Positions 37,370-45,591 of a stretch of 64,000 nt of DNA are shown here, piece after piece (position 1 is the stretch's first letter; every line of letters starts with the position of its first letter). A program made the position numbers and the translations under genes. This DNA is from Porphyrobacter sp. (GTDB taxonomy: Bacteria > Pseudomonadota > Alphaproteobacteria > Sphingomonadales > Sphingomonadaceae), in the NCBI GenBank assembly GCA_016125555.1, contig WGLN01000007.1, forward strand, positions 27,463 through 91,462, in the 5' to 3' direction. Below the pieces are notes generated by a model. The model did no database searches and was not told where the DNA came from. It saw only the letters and a list, made by a program, of their open reading frames with translations.

Positions 37370-39445
37370 ATGCGCCCCGAGGCTCTCAACCCGCTGTTCG
37401 CCGAAGTCCAGACGCTCGAGGGCGTCGGGCCGAAGCTGATGAAGCCGCTCGAGAAGCTTGGCCTGACGCGGGTCAAGGACCTCGCCTACCATCTGCCCGA
37501 ACGTTTCGTCAGCAGGCGGGCGATCGCCGATCTCGACGAGGGGGCGGAGGGCGAGCAGGTGATCGTCGCACTCACCCCGGTCGAACACCGCGCCACCCGG
37601 CCGGGCAGCCGCGGGCCCTACCGGGTGCTGGCGCAGGATGCGGCGGGAAACATCTGCGCGCTCGCGTGGTTCGGGAAGGCCGCCTACGGGGCGAAGAAGC
37701 TGCTGCCGGTGGGCGAGAAGCGCTGGATCGCCGGCCGGCTTGATCGCTACGGCGACATGCTGCAGATCGTCCATCCCGACCATATCGAGGTCGAGAGCGC
37801 CGCGCACATGGGGCGGCTGTCGGAGCCGGTCTATCGCCTCTCCGAAGGGCTCACCCAGCCGCGCATCGCCGATTTCGCGGCGCAGGCGCTCGGACGGCTG
37901 CCCGAACTGCCCGAATGGATCGAGCCGGGGCAGCTGGAGCGGGCGGGCTGGCCTGCGTGGCGCGAGGCGCTCAAGCTCGCGCACGAGAACACCGAGGCCA
38001 AGGCGCGCGACCGGCTCGCCTATGACGAACTGCTCGCGAACAGCCTCGCCCTGCTGCTGGTCAAGGCCGAGGGGCGCCGCCGCAAGGGGCAGGCGCTGGT
38101 CGGCGACGGGAGCCTTCGGGCGAAGCTGCAATTGCCCTTCGGCCTCACCGGCGCACAGAAGCGGTCGATTGCCGAGATCGAAGGCGACATGGCGCAGGAA
38201 GCGCCGATGCTGCGCCTGCTGCAGGGCGACGTCGGGGCAGGCAAGACCGTGGTCGCGCTCGAGGCGATGCTGATCGCGGTCGAGGCGGGGCGGCAGGCCG
38301 CGCTGCTCGCCCCGACCGAAATCCTCGCGCGCCAGCATTTCGAGACGCTGCGCCGCCTCGCCGCGCCGACCGGGGCCGAAGTCGCGCTGCTGACGGGCCG
38401 TGCCAAGGGGCGCGAGCGCGAGAGCATCCTGATCGGGCTGCTCGACGGGTCGATCGACATTCTCGTCGGCACCCACGCGATCTTCCAGGATACCGTCGCC
38501 TATCGCGACCTCGGGCTCGTGGTGATCGACGAGCAGCACCGTTTCGGGGTGGCCCAGCGGCTCGCGCTCGCCGCCAAGGGCCGCCGCGCGCCGCACACCC
38601 TCGCGATGACCGCGACCCCGATCCCGCGCTCGCTGACGCTGGCGCAATATGGCGAGATGGATGTGAGCCGCCTCGACGAACTGCCCCCGGGGCGGCAGGC
38701 GATCGACACGCGCGTCATCCCGCAGGAGCGGATGGACGAGGTGGTCGAGGGGCTGGCGCGGCACCTCGCGGGTGGGCAGCAGGCCTATTGGGTGTGCCCC
38801 ATGGTGCGCGAAGTGGATGGCAACTGGGAAGTGGCCGACATCGCCGCCGCGGAGGCGCGCTTTGCCGCGCTGAAGGAGCGCTTCGGCGAGGACGTGGTGC
38901 TGGTCCACGGCCAGCTGCGCCCCGAGGTCAAGGACGCGAACATGGAGCGCTTCGCCAGCGGGCGCGCGAAGCTGCTGGTCGCGACGACGGTGATCGAGGT
39001 CGGGGTGGACGTTCCCGCGGCGACGCTGATGGTGATCGAGCAGGCCGAACGCTTCGGTCTTGCCCAGCTCCACCAGTTGCGCGGGCGCGTGGGGCGGGGC
39101 GCGGAAAAGTCGGTCTGCCTGCTGCTGCGCGGCGGGGAATTGTCCGAGACCGGCCGCGCGCGGCTCGCCCTCATGCGCGAGACGCAGGACGGGTTCCGCA
39201 TCGCCGAGGAGGACCTCGCGCTGCGCGGCGGGGGCGAACTCCTCGGCACGCGCCAATCGGGCGAGGCGGCGTTCCGGATCGCCGATCTGGAGCAGGTCCA
39301 GCGCCTGCTTCCCGCCGCCCACGCCGACGCCCGGCTGCTGATGGAGCGCGACGGCGGCCTCACCAGTCCGCGCGGCGAGGCGGCGCGGCTATTGCTCTAC
39401 CTGTTCGAGCGCGACTGGGGCGTGCAGCTGCTGCGCGGCGGTTAG
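37370..39445 (+). CDS. recG: ATP-dependent DNA helicase RecG
   Basis: Branch-migration helicase that regresses stalled forks and processes Holliday junctions. 691 residues: N-terminal wedge/OB domain, then motor motifs LLQGDVGAGKTVVALEAM, LAPTEILARQHF, VIDEQHRFG, TATPIPRSLTL and the C-terminal QLRGRVGRG. ATG 37370 begins the usual MRPEALNPLFAEVQ N-terminus; ribosome site poor. Its TAG overlaps the stop of the convergent phosphatase gene by 3 bases. Confidence 0.95.
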   Translation: MRPEALNPLFAEVQTLEGVGPKLMKPLEKLGLTRVKDLAYHLPERFVSRRAIADLDEGAEGEQVIVALTPVEHRATRPGSRGPYRVLAQDAAGNICALAWFGKAAYGAKKLLPVGEKRWIAGRLDRYGDMLQIVHPDHIEVESAAHMGRLSEPVYRLSEGLTQPRIADFAAQALGRLPELPEWIEPGQLERAGWPAWREALKLAHENTEAKARDRLAYDELLANSLALLLVKAEGRRRKGQALVGDGSLRAKLQLPFGLTGAQKRSIAEIEGDMAQEAPMLRLLQGDVGAGKTVVALEAMLIAVEAGRQAALLAPTEILARQHFETLRRLAAPTGAEVALLTGRAKGRERESILIGLLDGSIDILVGTHAIFQDTVAYRDLGLVVIDEQHRFGVAQRLALAAKGRRAPHTLAMTATPIPRSLTLAQYGEMDVSRLDELPPGRQAIDTRVIPQERMDEVVEGLARHLAGGQQAYWVCPMVREVDGNWEVADIAAAEARFAALKERFGEDVVLVHGQLRPEVKDANMERFASGRAKLLVATTVIEVGVDVPAATLMVIEQAERFGLAQLHQLRGRVGRGAEKSVCLLLRGGELSETGRARLALMRETQDGFRIAEEDLALRGGGELLGTRQSGEAAFRIADLEQVQRLLPAAHADARLLMERDGGLTSPRGEAARLLLYLFERDWGVQLLRGG

Positions 39446-39942
39446 AAGCGCGCGGTGAGCCCTTCGGCGAGGAGGCGTTGCACCAGCGCCTCGACCCCGG
39501 TGGCGATCATCGCCCATGCGGCGGCGAAATCGTCCTCGTCGCCGTGATAGGGATCGGCAACGACGCGGCTCGCGCCGCCTTCCACGGCGTCCATCAGCAG
39601 CGCGACATGCGCCGAGGCATCACGCGGCGCCTGCGCCCTGATGCCGGCGAGATTGGCGCTGTCCATCGCGAGGATGTGCGTGAAGCGGTAGAAATCGTCG
39701 CGGGCGATCTGCCGCGCGCGCTGGTCAGCGATATCGACCCCGTTCGCTTGTGCCGTCGCAATCGCGCGCGGATCGGGGGGATGACCGATGTGGTAGGCGG
39801 CGGTGCCCGCCGAATCCGCCTCGCACGCCAGTCCGCCGCGCGCCGCTGCCGCGCGGAACGCGCCTTCTGCCATCGGTGACCGGCAGATATTGCCGAGACA
39901 CACGAACAGCACCGACAGATTGCCGTGACCCCTCCCATGCAT
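39442..39942 (-). CDS. Low-molecular-weight protein-tyrosine phosphatase family protein
   Basis: Cysteine phosphatase with the P-loop VCLGNICRSP and the general-acid region DPYHGDEDDF. ATG 39942 gives 166 residues with a short Gly-rich N-terminus (MHGRGHGNLSVLF); the true start may be an internal GTG close to the P-loop strand, since the family is usually about 155 residues. Family members dephosphorylate protein tyrosine or, in ArsC relatives, reduce arsenate; there is no arsenic context here. Confidence 0.9.
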   Translation of the reverse strand: MHGRGHGNLSVLFVCLGNICRSPMAEGAFRAAAARGGLACEADSAGTAAYHIGHPPDPRAIATAQANGVDIADQRARQIARDDFYRFTHILAMDSANLAGIRAQAPRDASAHVALLMDAVEGGASRVVADPYHGDEDDFAAAWAMIATGVEALVQRLLAEGLTARF

Positions 39943-39993
39943 GACGTCAGCCGCTAGAACAGATTGGCCGCCGTGTCCATCGCGGCCGCCGGC

Positions 39994-40009
39994 TGCTTCA
40001 CGTGAAACA
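39994..40009. promoter_or_regulatory. parS-like centromere site
   Basis: TGCTTCACGTGAAACA differs at one position from the 16-bp bacterial parS TGTTTCACGTGAAACA, and the symmetry extends to 20 bases (39992-40011) with a single mismatched pair. It sits in a 123-base gap between divergent-ended minus-strand genes. ParB binding here would mark an origin-proximal position; parA/parB are not in the window. Confidence 0.7.
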
Positions 40010-40065
40010 GCGGCCAAGCCGGGGCCGGCGGCGGCCAGACAGGGGCCAGAGGGGGCCAACGTGGC

Positions 40066-41481
40066 TCACGCGGCGGCTGCCGGGAGCGGCGAAGTGCTCG
40101 CCAGCACCTCCTCGGTGATGCGGCGGATGTTGACCTTTGCCTTCAACCGCGCGCCGAGCAGCGCCGTGCCCGACACCTTCCTCTGCACGAACAGAGTCTC
40201 GATCGGCGGGAAGGCCCAGGTGTCCTTGTCCTGCGCGATCGCATAGCCTTCCTCGCGCAGCAGCGGCACGAAGGCGCGGTCGCCGAAATCGAAGGGTGCA
40301 TCCTCGCGCATCTCGCCCACAACGATGTCGATCATGCGATTGACCCGCTCGGGGTGCTTCTCGGCGACGATCGGCATCATGAACCCGGCTTCGATGGTGG
40401 CCCTGAGAACCTCCTCGGCGTTGCCCTCGAGCCCGGCGAGCAGCATGTTGCGATAGCCGTTGGCGACCGCCGGATCGACCGGGCGACAGGCGCCGAAATC
40501 GAGCAGCACGATCTCGCCCGTCTCGCGCCGGTAGCGGAAATTGGCGAAGTTCGGATCGGTCTGCATCACGCCGAAATCGAACAACTCGCGCGCCACCAGC
40601 CGGATCAGCCGCGCGAAGACTTCGTCGCGGCGCTCGGGCGGCTCGGCGCCGAGTTCCTCGATGCTCACCCCCTCCTCGAAGCTCATCGCGAGGATCGAGC
40701 CGCGGGTGAGGCCCTCGTGCAGGCGCGGCACGACGAAGCCCGGCGTGTCGGCCAGCCGCTCGCGATACATCGCCATCTGCGCGCCCTCGCGCTGGTAATC
40801 GGCCTCCTCGTGGAGCTGCTGCTTGGCGGCGGCGAGCAGCTTTTCCATCTCCAGTTCGGGCGGGGCGAAGCCGGCCACCTTGAGCAGGGTCATCACGTTG
40901 TCGACATCGCTGTCGATGCTCCTGGCGACGCCGGGATATTGCACCTTGATCGCCAGCTCCTCGCCATCGCGGGTCAGGGCCTTGTGGACCTGCCCGATGC
41001 TGGCGGCGGCGATGGGCCGCGGGTTGAACCAGCGGAACTGCTTGCGCCAGTCCGGCCCCCACTCGCTCTTGAGCACCTGGTCGAGCTGCCGGGTGGGCAT
41101 GAAATTGGCCTGATCGCGCAAGGTCGCGAGGATGCGCGACAATTCCTCGGGCAGAAAATCTCCCGCATCGAGGCTGATCATCTGCCCCATCTTCATCGCC
41201 GCGCCGCGCAGGTGCGACAGGCGGTCGGTGAGGCGCTGGACATTGCCGGGGGTGAGGATCAGGTCGCGCGCGGTGATCCCTTCGCCGCTGGCAAGCCGCC
41301 GCGCGCCCTCGGCAACCATGCCGCCGGCGACCCCGCCGACCAGCCGACCGAAGGTGCCGAAGCGGGCGATCCGTCCCGAAGGCACCGCGCGCTGACGGGC
41401 GCGGTCCTCGGGGAGCTTGTCGAAGTCTGGAATCTGGTCGTCGTCGGCCAAGGGGCGGGTTTCCGGTTGCGTGAGGCTCAC
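40066..41481 (-). CDS. ABC1/AarF (UbiB-like) atypical kinase
   Basis: Member of the UbiB/ABC1/ADCK family of unusual ATPases/kinases linked to ubiquinone synthesis and lipid handling (471 aa). Diagnostic features present: KMGQ (KxGQ), Ala-rich loop AAASIGQVHKA replacing the glycine-rich loop, LAIKVQYPGV Lys, DPNFANFRY and DFGACR. It follows the SDR gene by 48 bases on the same strand. No C-terminal transmembrane helices are evident, so it is not the typical UbiB of ubiquinone operons; more likely a second family member. Confidence 0.9.
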   Translation of the reverse strand: MSLTQPETRPLADDDQIPDFDKLPEDRARQRAVPSGRIARFGTFGRLVGGVAGGMVAEGARRLASGEGITARDLILTPGNVQRLTDRLSHLRGAAMKMGQMISLDAGDFLPEELSRILATLRDQANFMPTRQLDQVLKSEWGPDWRKQFRWFNPRPIAAASIGQVHKALTRDGEELAIKVQYPGVARSIDSDVDNVMTLLKVAGFAPPELEMEKLLAAAKQQLHEEADYQREGAQMAMYRERLADTPGFVVPRLHEGLTRGSILAMSFEEGVSIEELGAEPPERRDEVFARLIRLVARELFDFGVMQTDPNFANFRYRRETGEIVLLDFGACRPVDPAVANGYRNMLLAGLEGNAEEVLRATIEAGFMMPIVAEKHPERVNRMIDIVVGEMREDAPFDFGDRAFVPLLREEGYAIAQDKDTWAFPPIETLFVQRKVSGTALLGARLKAKVNIRRITEEVLASTSPLPAAAA

Positions 41482-41529
41482 TGCGCCAACGGTCGGGGCG
41501 CGACCGCGTTCCGTGTCAGATGGCGCGTT

Positions 41530-42303
41530 TCAGCTGATGCACAAGCCTCCGTCGACGGGCAGGCACTGGCCGGTGATGTAGTCGGAATGCGGCGAGGCGA
41601 AGAATACCGCCAGCCCTTCCAGCCCCGCGTGATCCCCCGGGCGGCGCAGCGGGATGCGCTTGGCCATCCACTCGGCAAAGCGCGGGTCGGCCTTGGCGGT
41701 GATGTCGGTCTCGTAATAGCCGAAAAGGAGGGCATTGGCGGTGATGGCGTGGCGCGCCAGCTCGAAGGCCGCGGCGCGGGTGAGGCCGTTCAATGCCGCC
41801 TTGGATGCGGCATAGTCGGACGAGCGGTTAACCCCCATGATCGACTGGCCCGAGGAGGTGGCGATCAGCTTGCCGCCCGCATCGCCATCTTTGGCGCGGG
41901 CGATCATGTGGCGGGTGACATGCTTGTAGACCAGCGCCGCACCGCGGGTGTTGACGGCCATCGTGCGGTCCCACCCTTCGGCGGTGATGTCGGGGATCGC
42001 CGTGCCCGCGCCGGAAATCCCGGCATTGGCGAAGCACACGTCGACCCGCCCGAAGGTGCCGAGCGTGCGCTCCATCGCCGCCGCGATCTCGCTGTCCTCG
42101 GCAACGTCGCAGGTCAGCGCCAGCACGTCGCCCTGGCCGAGATCGCGCAGTTCCTCGATCGCCGCGGCGTTCTTTTCGGGATTGCGCGCCCAGATCGCGA
42201 CATTGGCACCCGCCTTCGCGAGCCCGCGCGCCATCGCGAGGCCGAGGCCGCCATTGCCGCCGGTGATCACGGCTGTGCGGCCGGAAAGATCGAACAGGTC
42301 CAT
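41530..42303 (-). CDS. Short-chain dehydrogenase/reductase (SDR)
   Basis: Classical NAD(P)-dependent SDR of 257 residues. TGGNGGLGLAMARGL is the nucleotide-binding motif, NAGISGAG follows, and the catalytic Ser and YxxxK are in ATSSGQSIMG and DYAASKAALNG. The ending QCLPVDGGLCIS is typical. ATG 42303 has GGAAG 6 bases upstream. Substrate unknown. First gene of an apparent pair with the ABC1 kinase. Confidence 0.9.
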   Translation of the reverse strand: MDLFDLSGRTAVITGGNGGLGLAMARGLAKAGANVAIWARNPEKNAAAIEELRDLGQGDVLALTCDVAEDSEIAAAMERTLGTFGRVDVCFANAGISGAGTAIPDITAEGWDRTMAVNTRGAALVYKHVTRHMIARAKDGDAGGKLIATSSGQSIMGVNRSSDYAASKAALNGLTRAAAFELARHAITANALLFGYYETDITAKADPRFAEWMAKRIPLRRPGDHAGLEGLAVFFASPHSDYITGQCLPVDGGLCIS

Positions 42304-42380
42304 GTGCATCTTCCTGTCGCAAAGCCCGCGCGGCTGCAAGCGCGGCGGGAACTTGGCTGGCTCCCGTGTTTTGACCGGCC

Positions 42381-42851
42381 ATGGACGGAACACACACACC
42401 CGCTGGCGGCACGCTCGCGCCTGCCGCCCGCGCGCTCGGTTACGCGGGGCTGCTTCCCCAGATCATCTGTCTCGCCATGGTGCTGAGTGGTCATGAGTGG
42501 CGCTATTCGGCGCTCGCGGGGGGCTTTGCCTATGCGGCGGCGATCTTCAGTTTCCTCGGCGGCGTGTGGTGGGGCCAGGCGCTGCAGGCCGGCCGGGCCC
42601 ATGCCGGGGCCTACGTGGTGGCGGTTTTGCCGAGCCTGTTCGCGGTGGCCTTGTTCCTGCCGTGGACTATCGGCTGGGACTGGCCCGGACCGGCGCTGCT
42701 CTATCTCGGGGCGCTGATCGGCCTTTCGCCGCTGATCGACCGCGCGCTCGGGTGGGCAGGCCCGGATTTCCTGCGACTGCGCTGGCATCTTTCGCTGGGG
42801 CTCGGCGGACTGACGATCGTGCTCGGCCTGGTGTCCGCGCGGGTCGTCTGA
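42381..42851 (+). CDS. DUF3429 membrane protein
   Basis: Small integral membrane protein of 156 residues with about five hydrophobic helices and the family hallmark IFSFLGGVWWGQAL. Function of the family is not known. Divergent from the SDR gene (77 bases between starts). Confidence 0.85.
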   Translation: MDGTHTPAGGTLAPAARALGYAGLLPQIICLAMVLSGHEWRYSALAGGFAYAAAIFSFLGGVWWGQALQAGRAHAGAYVVAVLPSLFAVALFLPWTIGWDWPGPALLYLGALIGLSPLIDRALGWAGPDFLRLRWHLSLGLGGLTIVLGLVSARVV

Positions 42852-42967
42852 AGCGCGCCGGGGATCATGCCGGGGCGACCCGGGGTTCGCGGATGGGCGG
42901 CGTTGGGGATGGGTTAACCACTGCCTGCTAGGGAAATGCTGGTGTTTCACCATCGACCCGGGCGGCC

Positions 42968-45337
42968 ATGATTGCAATGCTGGCATCATTGAAGGATTAC
43001 CTGCAGCGCCGCAGGGGCCTCGCGCCGCGCGTGCCGCCGGCGATGCCGCCGGAGAACCCGCTGAAGTCCGGGGAGTCCCTGATCCGTCGCAAGCGCCTCA
43101 AGGTGGCGATCTTCGCGATCATGCTCGGGCTTGTGTCGGCGGCGATCAGCCTCCCGCTTCCGGCAGAGGACGGCTTTCGCCTGTTGCGCGCGCAGTTGCG
43201 AATGCACCCAGTGCCGCAGGACATCGCGTTTATCGGGATCGACGACAAGACGCTCAACGAACTGGGTCTGCCCTTTCCGACCCGCAAGGAGGAAAGCGAA
43301 CTGATCGATCGTCTCGCCGCGGCCGGCGTGGACAAGATCGTGTTCGACCGCGCCCAGGCCGATCCGGAGACGCCGCAGACAGACGCGCAGTTCGCTCGGA
43401 CGCTCGAACGCCACAAGGGCAAAGTCTGGATCGGCATGATGCCCGATCATAAGTTCGGTCAGTCCGTCAACGACGAGATCCTGCCGCTCAAGGCGTTCAG
43501 AGATCGGGCGCCGATGGCCTCGATGGAGGCCTTCTCCGCACCCTGGGCGCTGACTGTACGAATTCCTACCCAAGTGGATTTGGACGGAACTGTTGTTCCC
43601 GGGATCGCAGCGGTGCTGGCCGATTACAAAGGTCCGTCGATCTTGTTCCGCGTTGATAGTGCGCTGGCGATCGACACGGTACCCGCCTACAGTTACATCG
43701 ATGTGCTCCGCGGAAGGGTCGGAAAGGACCAGCTCGCAGGCAAATCGGTCATCGTCGGGCAGGCGTTCACCGGCTCCCCCGACTTCTACCGGCATCCGAT
43801 TTACGGAAAGACCTATGGCGCATACTTCCACATCGTCGGCGCCCAAACGCTGAGGGAAGGGACGCCGGTCAATCTCGGTTGGTATCCGGCGCTCCTCATT
43901 GCGACACTGGCAATCCTTGCGCAGGCGCTGCGCCCCTCGCGCACTGCGGGTTCGCTGCTGACGATTGCGCTGTTGCTGCCCGCAGCGACGCTCTTGCTGG
44001 ACGAGGCGAACATCGACCTCGACATCATGTCGGCCCTGCTCGCGATGGGGGCGGCGGCGATCGGCTTCCGGCGCATCAGCAAGAAGTACTACAACGCCGA
44101 GGTGAACGCGATGACCACCTCCGCGCTCGGTCTCGACAAGGCGGGCGCGGAGATCGACGTCTATGCGCTCAAGATCGCGAACCTCGCGGAGATGTCCGAG
44201 GAGTGGAGCGCCCGCGAGATCGGCGAATTCGTCAATACGCTCATCACCTACGTGAAGGGCCCCGGAGAAGCCGGGGACGTCGCGTTCGAGCGCGATGTGC
44301 TCGTCTGGTTTGCACCGCGCATGGATGCCGTGAGCCTTGAACGCCACGCCGACGGTCTGGCGCTGATGCTCAAGACCGCGATCAGCTATGATTGGCAATC
44401 GGCGACCAGCGCGCCCGCGCTCGGCATCGACACCAACCACGATCTCCCGGTCGGCCAGCGCATCAAGAAGGCGATGCAGGCCGCCGACGAAGCCGCGACC
44501 CGCGGGGCGCGCTTCATCATCAACGATGCCGCCTATCTCGAGGCGCGCAACAACCGGCTCGAGGTCATCCGTGTGCTCGAAAAGGGCCTGCGGGAGCGCA
44601 AGATCGGGGTCGCCTACCAGCCCAAGGTCGATCTCGCGAGTGGACGGATCACCGGCGCCGAGACCCTGATCCGCTGGCGTCCGGAGGGCGGCGGGGCGGT
44701 CAATCCGCAGGAGCTCGTGCTCGCGGCCGAGGCCATCGACAGGATCAACGAACTCACCATGGTGGTGATGGAAACCGCGCTCACCGAAGGCATGGAAGCC
44801 ATCGCGCTCGACCCGGACTTCAAGCTGGCGGTGAACATGTCGGCCAAGAGCCTGAGCGACACGCACCTGCTGTTCGACATCATGACCATGATCGGGCGCA
44901 TCGGCTTTCCCACCGAGAACCTGACGCTCGAGCTGACCGAGACCGCGAAGCTGGAGGACAAGCTCATCGCGCCTCAGGTCGCGGCGTTGAAGCAGCGCGG
45001 CATCGGTCTGTCGATCGACGATTTCGGGACCGGACATTCGAACCTCGAATATCTCGAGAAGCTGCCGAGTTCCGAGCTCAAGATCGACAAGAAGTTCGTC
45101 CAGCAGATGGCCAGCTCGGAGGAAAGTCGTGCGGTGGTGCGCGCGACGATCGAAATCGCCCATTCGCTGGGCAAGGTGGTCGTTGCTGAAGGGGTCGAAA
45201 CGCAGGCGGTCGCCGATAGCCTGCGTGACATGGGCTGCGACCAGGCGCAGGGCTTCCTGTTTTCGCGGGCCATCGCCATGCCCGAACTGCTCGTTCTGAT
45301 GGGTCGACGCGAGGAGAGGCGACGAGACCACAGTTAA
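42968..45337 (+). CDS. CHASE2-EAL transmembrane c-di-GMP phosphodiesterase
   Basis: Sensor phosphodiesterase (789 aa). An N-terminal helix (about 44-63) is followed by a periplasmic CHASE2 domain (about 70-295), three membrane helices (about 300-370), a degenerate GGDEF-like region without the signature (about 375-540) and a C-terminal EAL domain (545-785). The EAL motif is ETLIRW (Ala to Thr), with LAVNMSAKS, ELTETAKLE, DDFGTGHSNLEYL, KIDKKFV and AEGVET intact, so activity is likely. Its TAA stop is part of the first of two CtrA boxes. Confidence 0.9.
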   Translation: MIAMLASLKDYLQRRRGLAPRVPPAMPPENPLKSGESLIRRKRLKVAIFAIMLGLVSAAISLPLPAEDGFRLLRAQLRMHPVPQDIAFIGIDDKTLNELGLPFPTRKEESELIDRLAAAGVDKIVFDRAQADPETPQTDAQFARTLERHKGKVWIGMMPDHKFGQSVNDEILPLKAFRDRAPMASMEAFSAPWALTVRIPTQVDLDGTVVPGIAAVLADYKGPSILFRVDSALAIDTVPAYSYIDVLRGRVGKDQLAGKSVIVGQAFTGSPDFYRHPIYGKTYGAYFHIVGAQTLREGTPVNLGWYPALLIATLAILAQALRPSRTAGSLLTIALLLPAATLLLDEANIDLDIMSALLAMGAAAIGFRRISKKYYNAEVNAMTTSALGLDKAGAEIDVYALKIANLAEMSEEWSAREIGEFVNTLITYVKGPGEAGDVAFERDVLVWFAPRMDAVSLERHADGLALMLKTAISYDWQSATSAPALGIDTNHDLPVGQRIKKAMQAADEAATRGARFIINDAAYLEARNNRLEVIRVLEKGLRERKIGVAYQPKVDLASGRITGAETLIRWRPEGGGAVNPQELVLAAEAIDRINELTMVVMETALTEGMEAIALDPDFKLAVNMSAKSLSDTHLLFDIMTMIGRIGFPTENLTLELTETAKLEDKLIAPQVAALKQRGIGLSIDDFGTGHSNLEYLEKLPSSELKIDKKFVQQMASSEESRAVVRATIEIAHSLGKVVVAEGVETQAVADSLRDMGCDQAQGFLFSRAIAMPELLVLMGRREERRRDHS

Positions 45338-45365
45338 CTCTTGATTAAGGTTAATTTTGTGTTAA
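45334..45365 (+). promoter_or_regulatory. Two tandem perfect CtrA boxes
   Basis: TTAA-CTCTTGA-TTAA (45334-45348) and TTAA-TTTTGTG-TTAA (45351-45365) both match TTAA-N7-TTAA exactly, 17 bases apart centre to centre. TTAAAC at 45362-45367 with TTGATT at 45341-45346 (15-base spacing) may be the core promoter. The boxes precede a very small transcription unit. Confidence 0.7.
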
Positions 45366-45366
45366 A

Positions 45367-45398
45367 CCTCCTACGTCATTAACCAAGGTCGTAGGAGG
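45367..45398 (+). repeat. 9-bp inverted repeat that can mask a Shine-Dalgarno
   Basis: CCTCCTACG (45367-45375) is the exact complement of CGTAGGAGG (45390-45398) across a 14-base loop. The right arm is the ribosome site of the 16-codon ORF. In a transcript entering from upstream the arm would be paired; a transcript starting near 45374 would lack the left arm. Confidence 0.7.
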
Positions 45399-45403
45399 CT
45401 TTC

Positions 45404-45454
45404 ATGCAAGATGGTATCTGGGCGTGGGTTCGCGAATGCTTCGGCGGGCGCTAA
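45404..45454 (+). CDS. 16-codon small ORF, Trp-containing peptide
   Basis: Encodes MQDGIWAWVRECFGGR. The ATG follows an unusually strong ribosome site (TAGGAGG, spacing 5) and the ORF is enclosed by CtrA boxes, an inverted repeat and a strong terminator, so the unit is about 140 bases long. It could be a peptide gene, a leader peptide or a small RNA with an incidental ORF. Not a recognised family. Confidence 0.5.
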   Translation: MQDGIWAWVRECFGGR

Positions 45455-45478
45455 GCCTCCAAGCCAAGTGAAACATGC

Positions 45479-45508
45479 AAAAAGCCCCGGGAAACCGGGG
45501 CTTTTTTT
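45479..45508 (+). terminator. Strong Rho-independent terminator of the small unit
   Basis: AAAAAGCCCCGG / CCGGGGCTTTTTTT with GAAA loop; the 12-bp stem is followed by T residues. Confidence 0.92.
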
Positions 45509-45591
45509 GTGCTCTGGTGAGCTGTTTAAGCGCCCCGGCAGAAGCACTTCGGCCGCGACGGGCGGGCCCCGAGTCTCGACACCGCCGGCGG

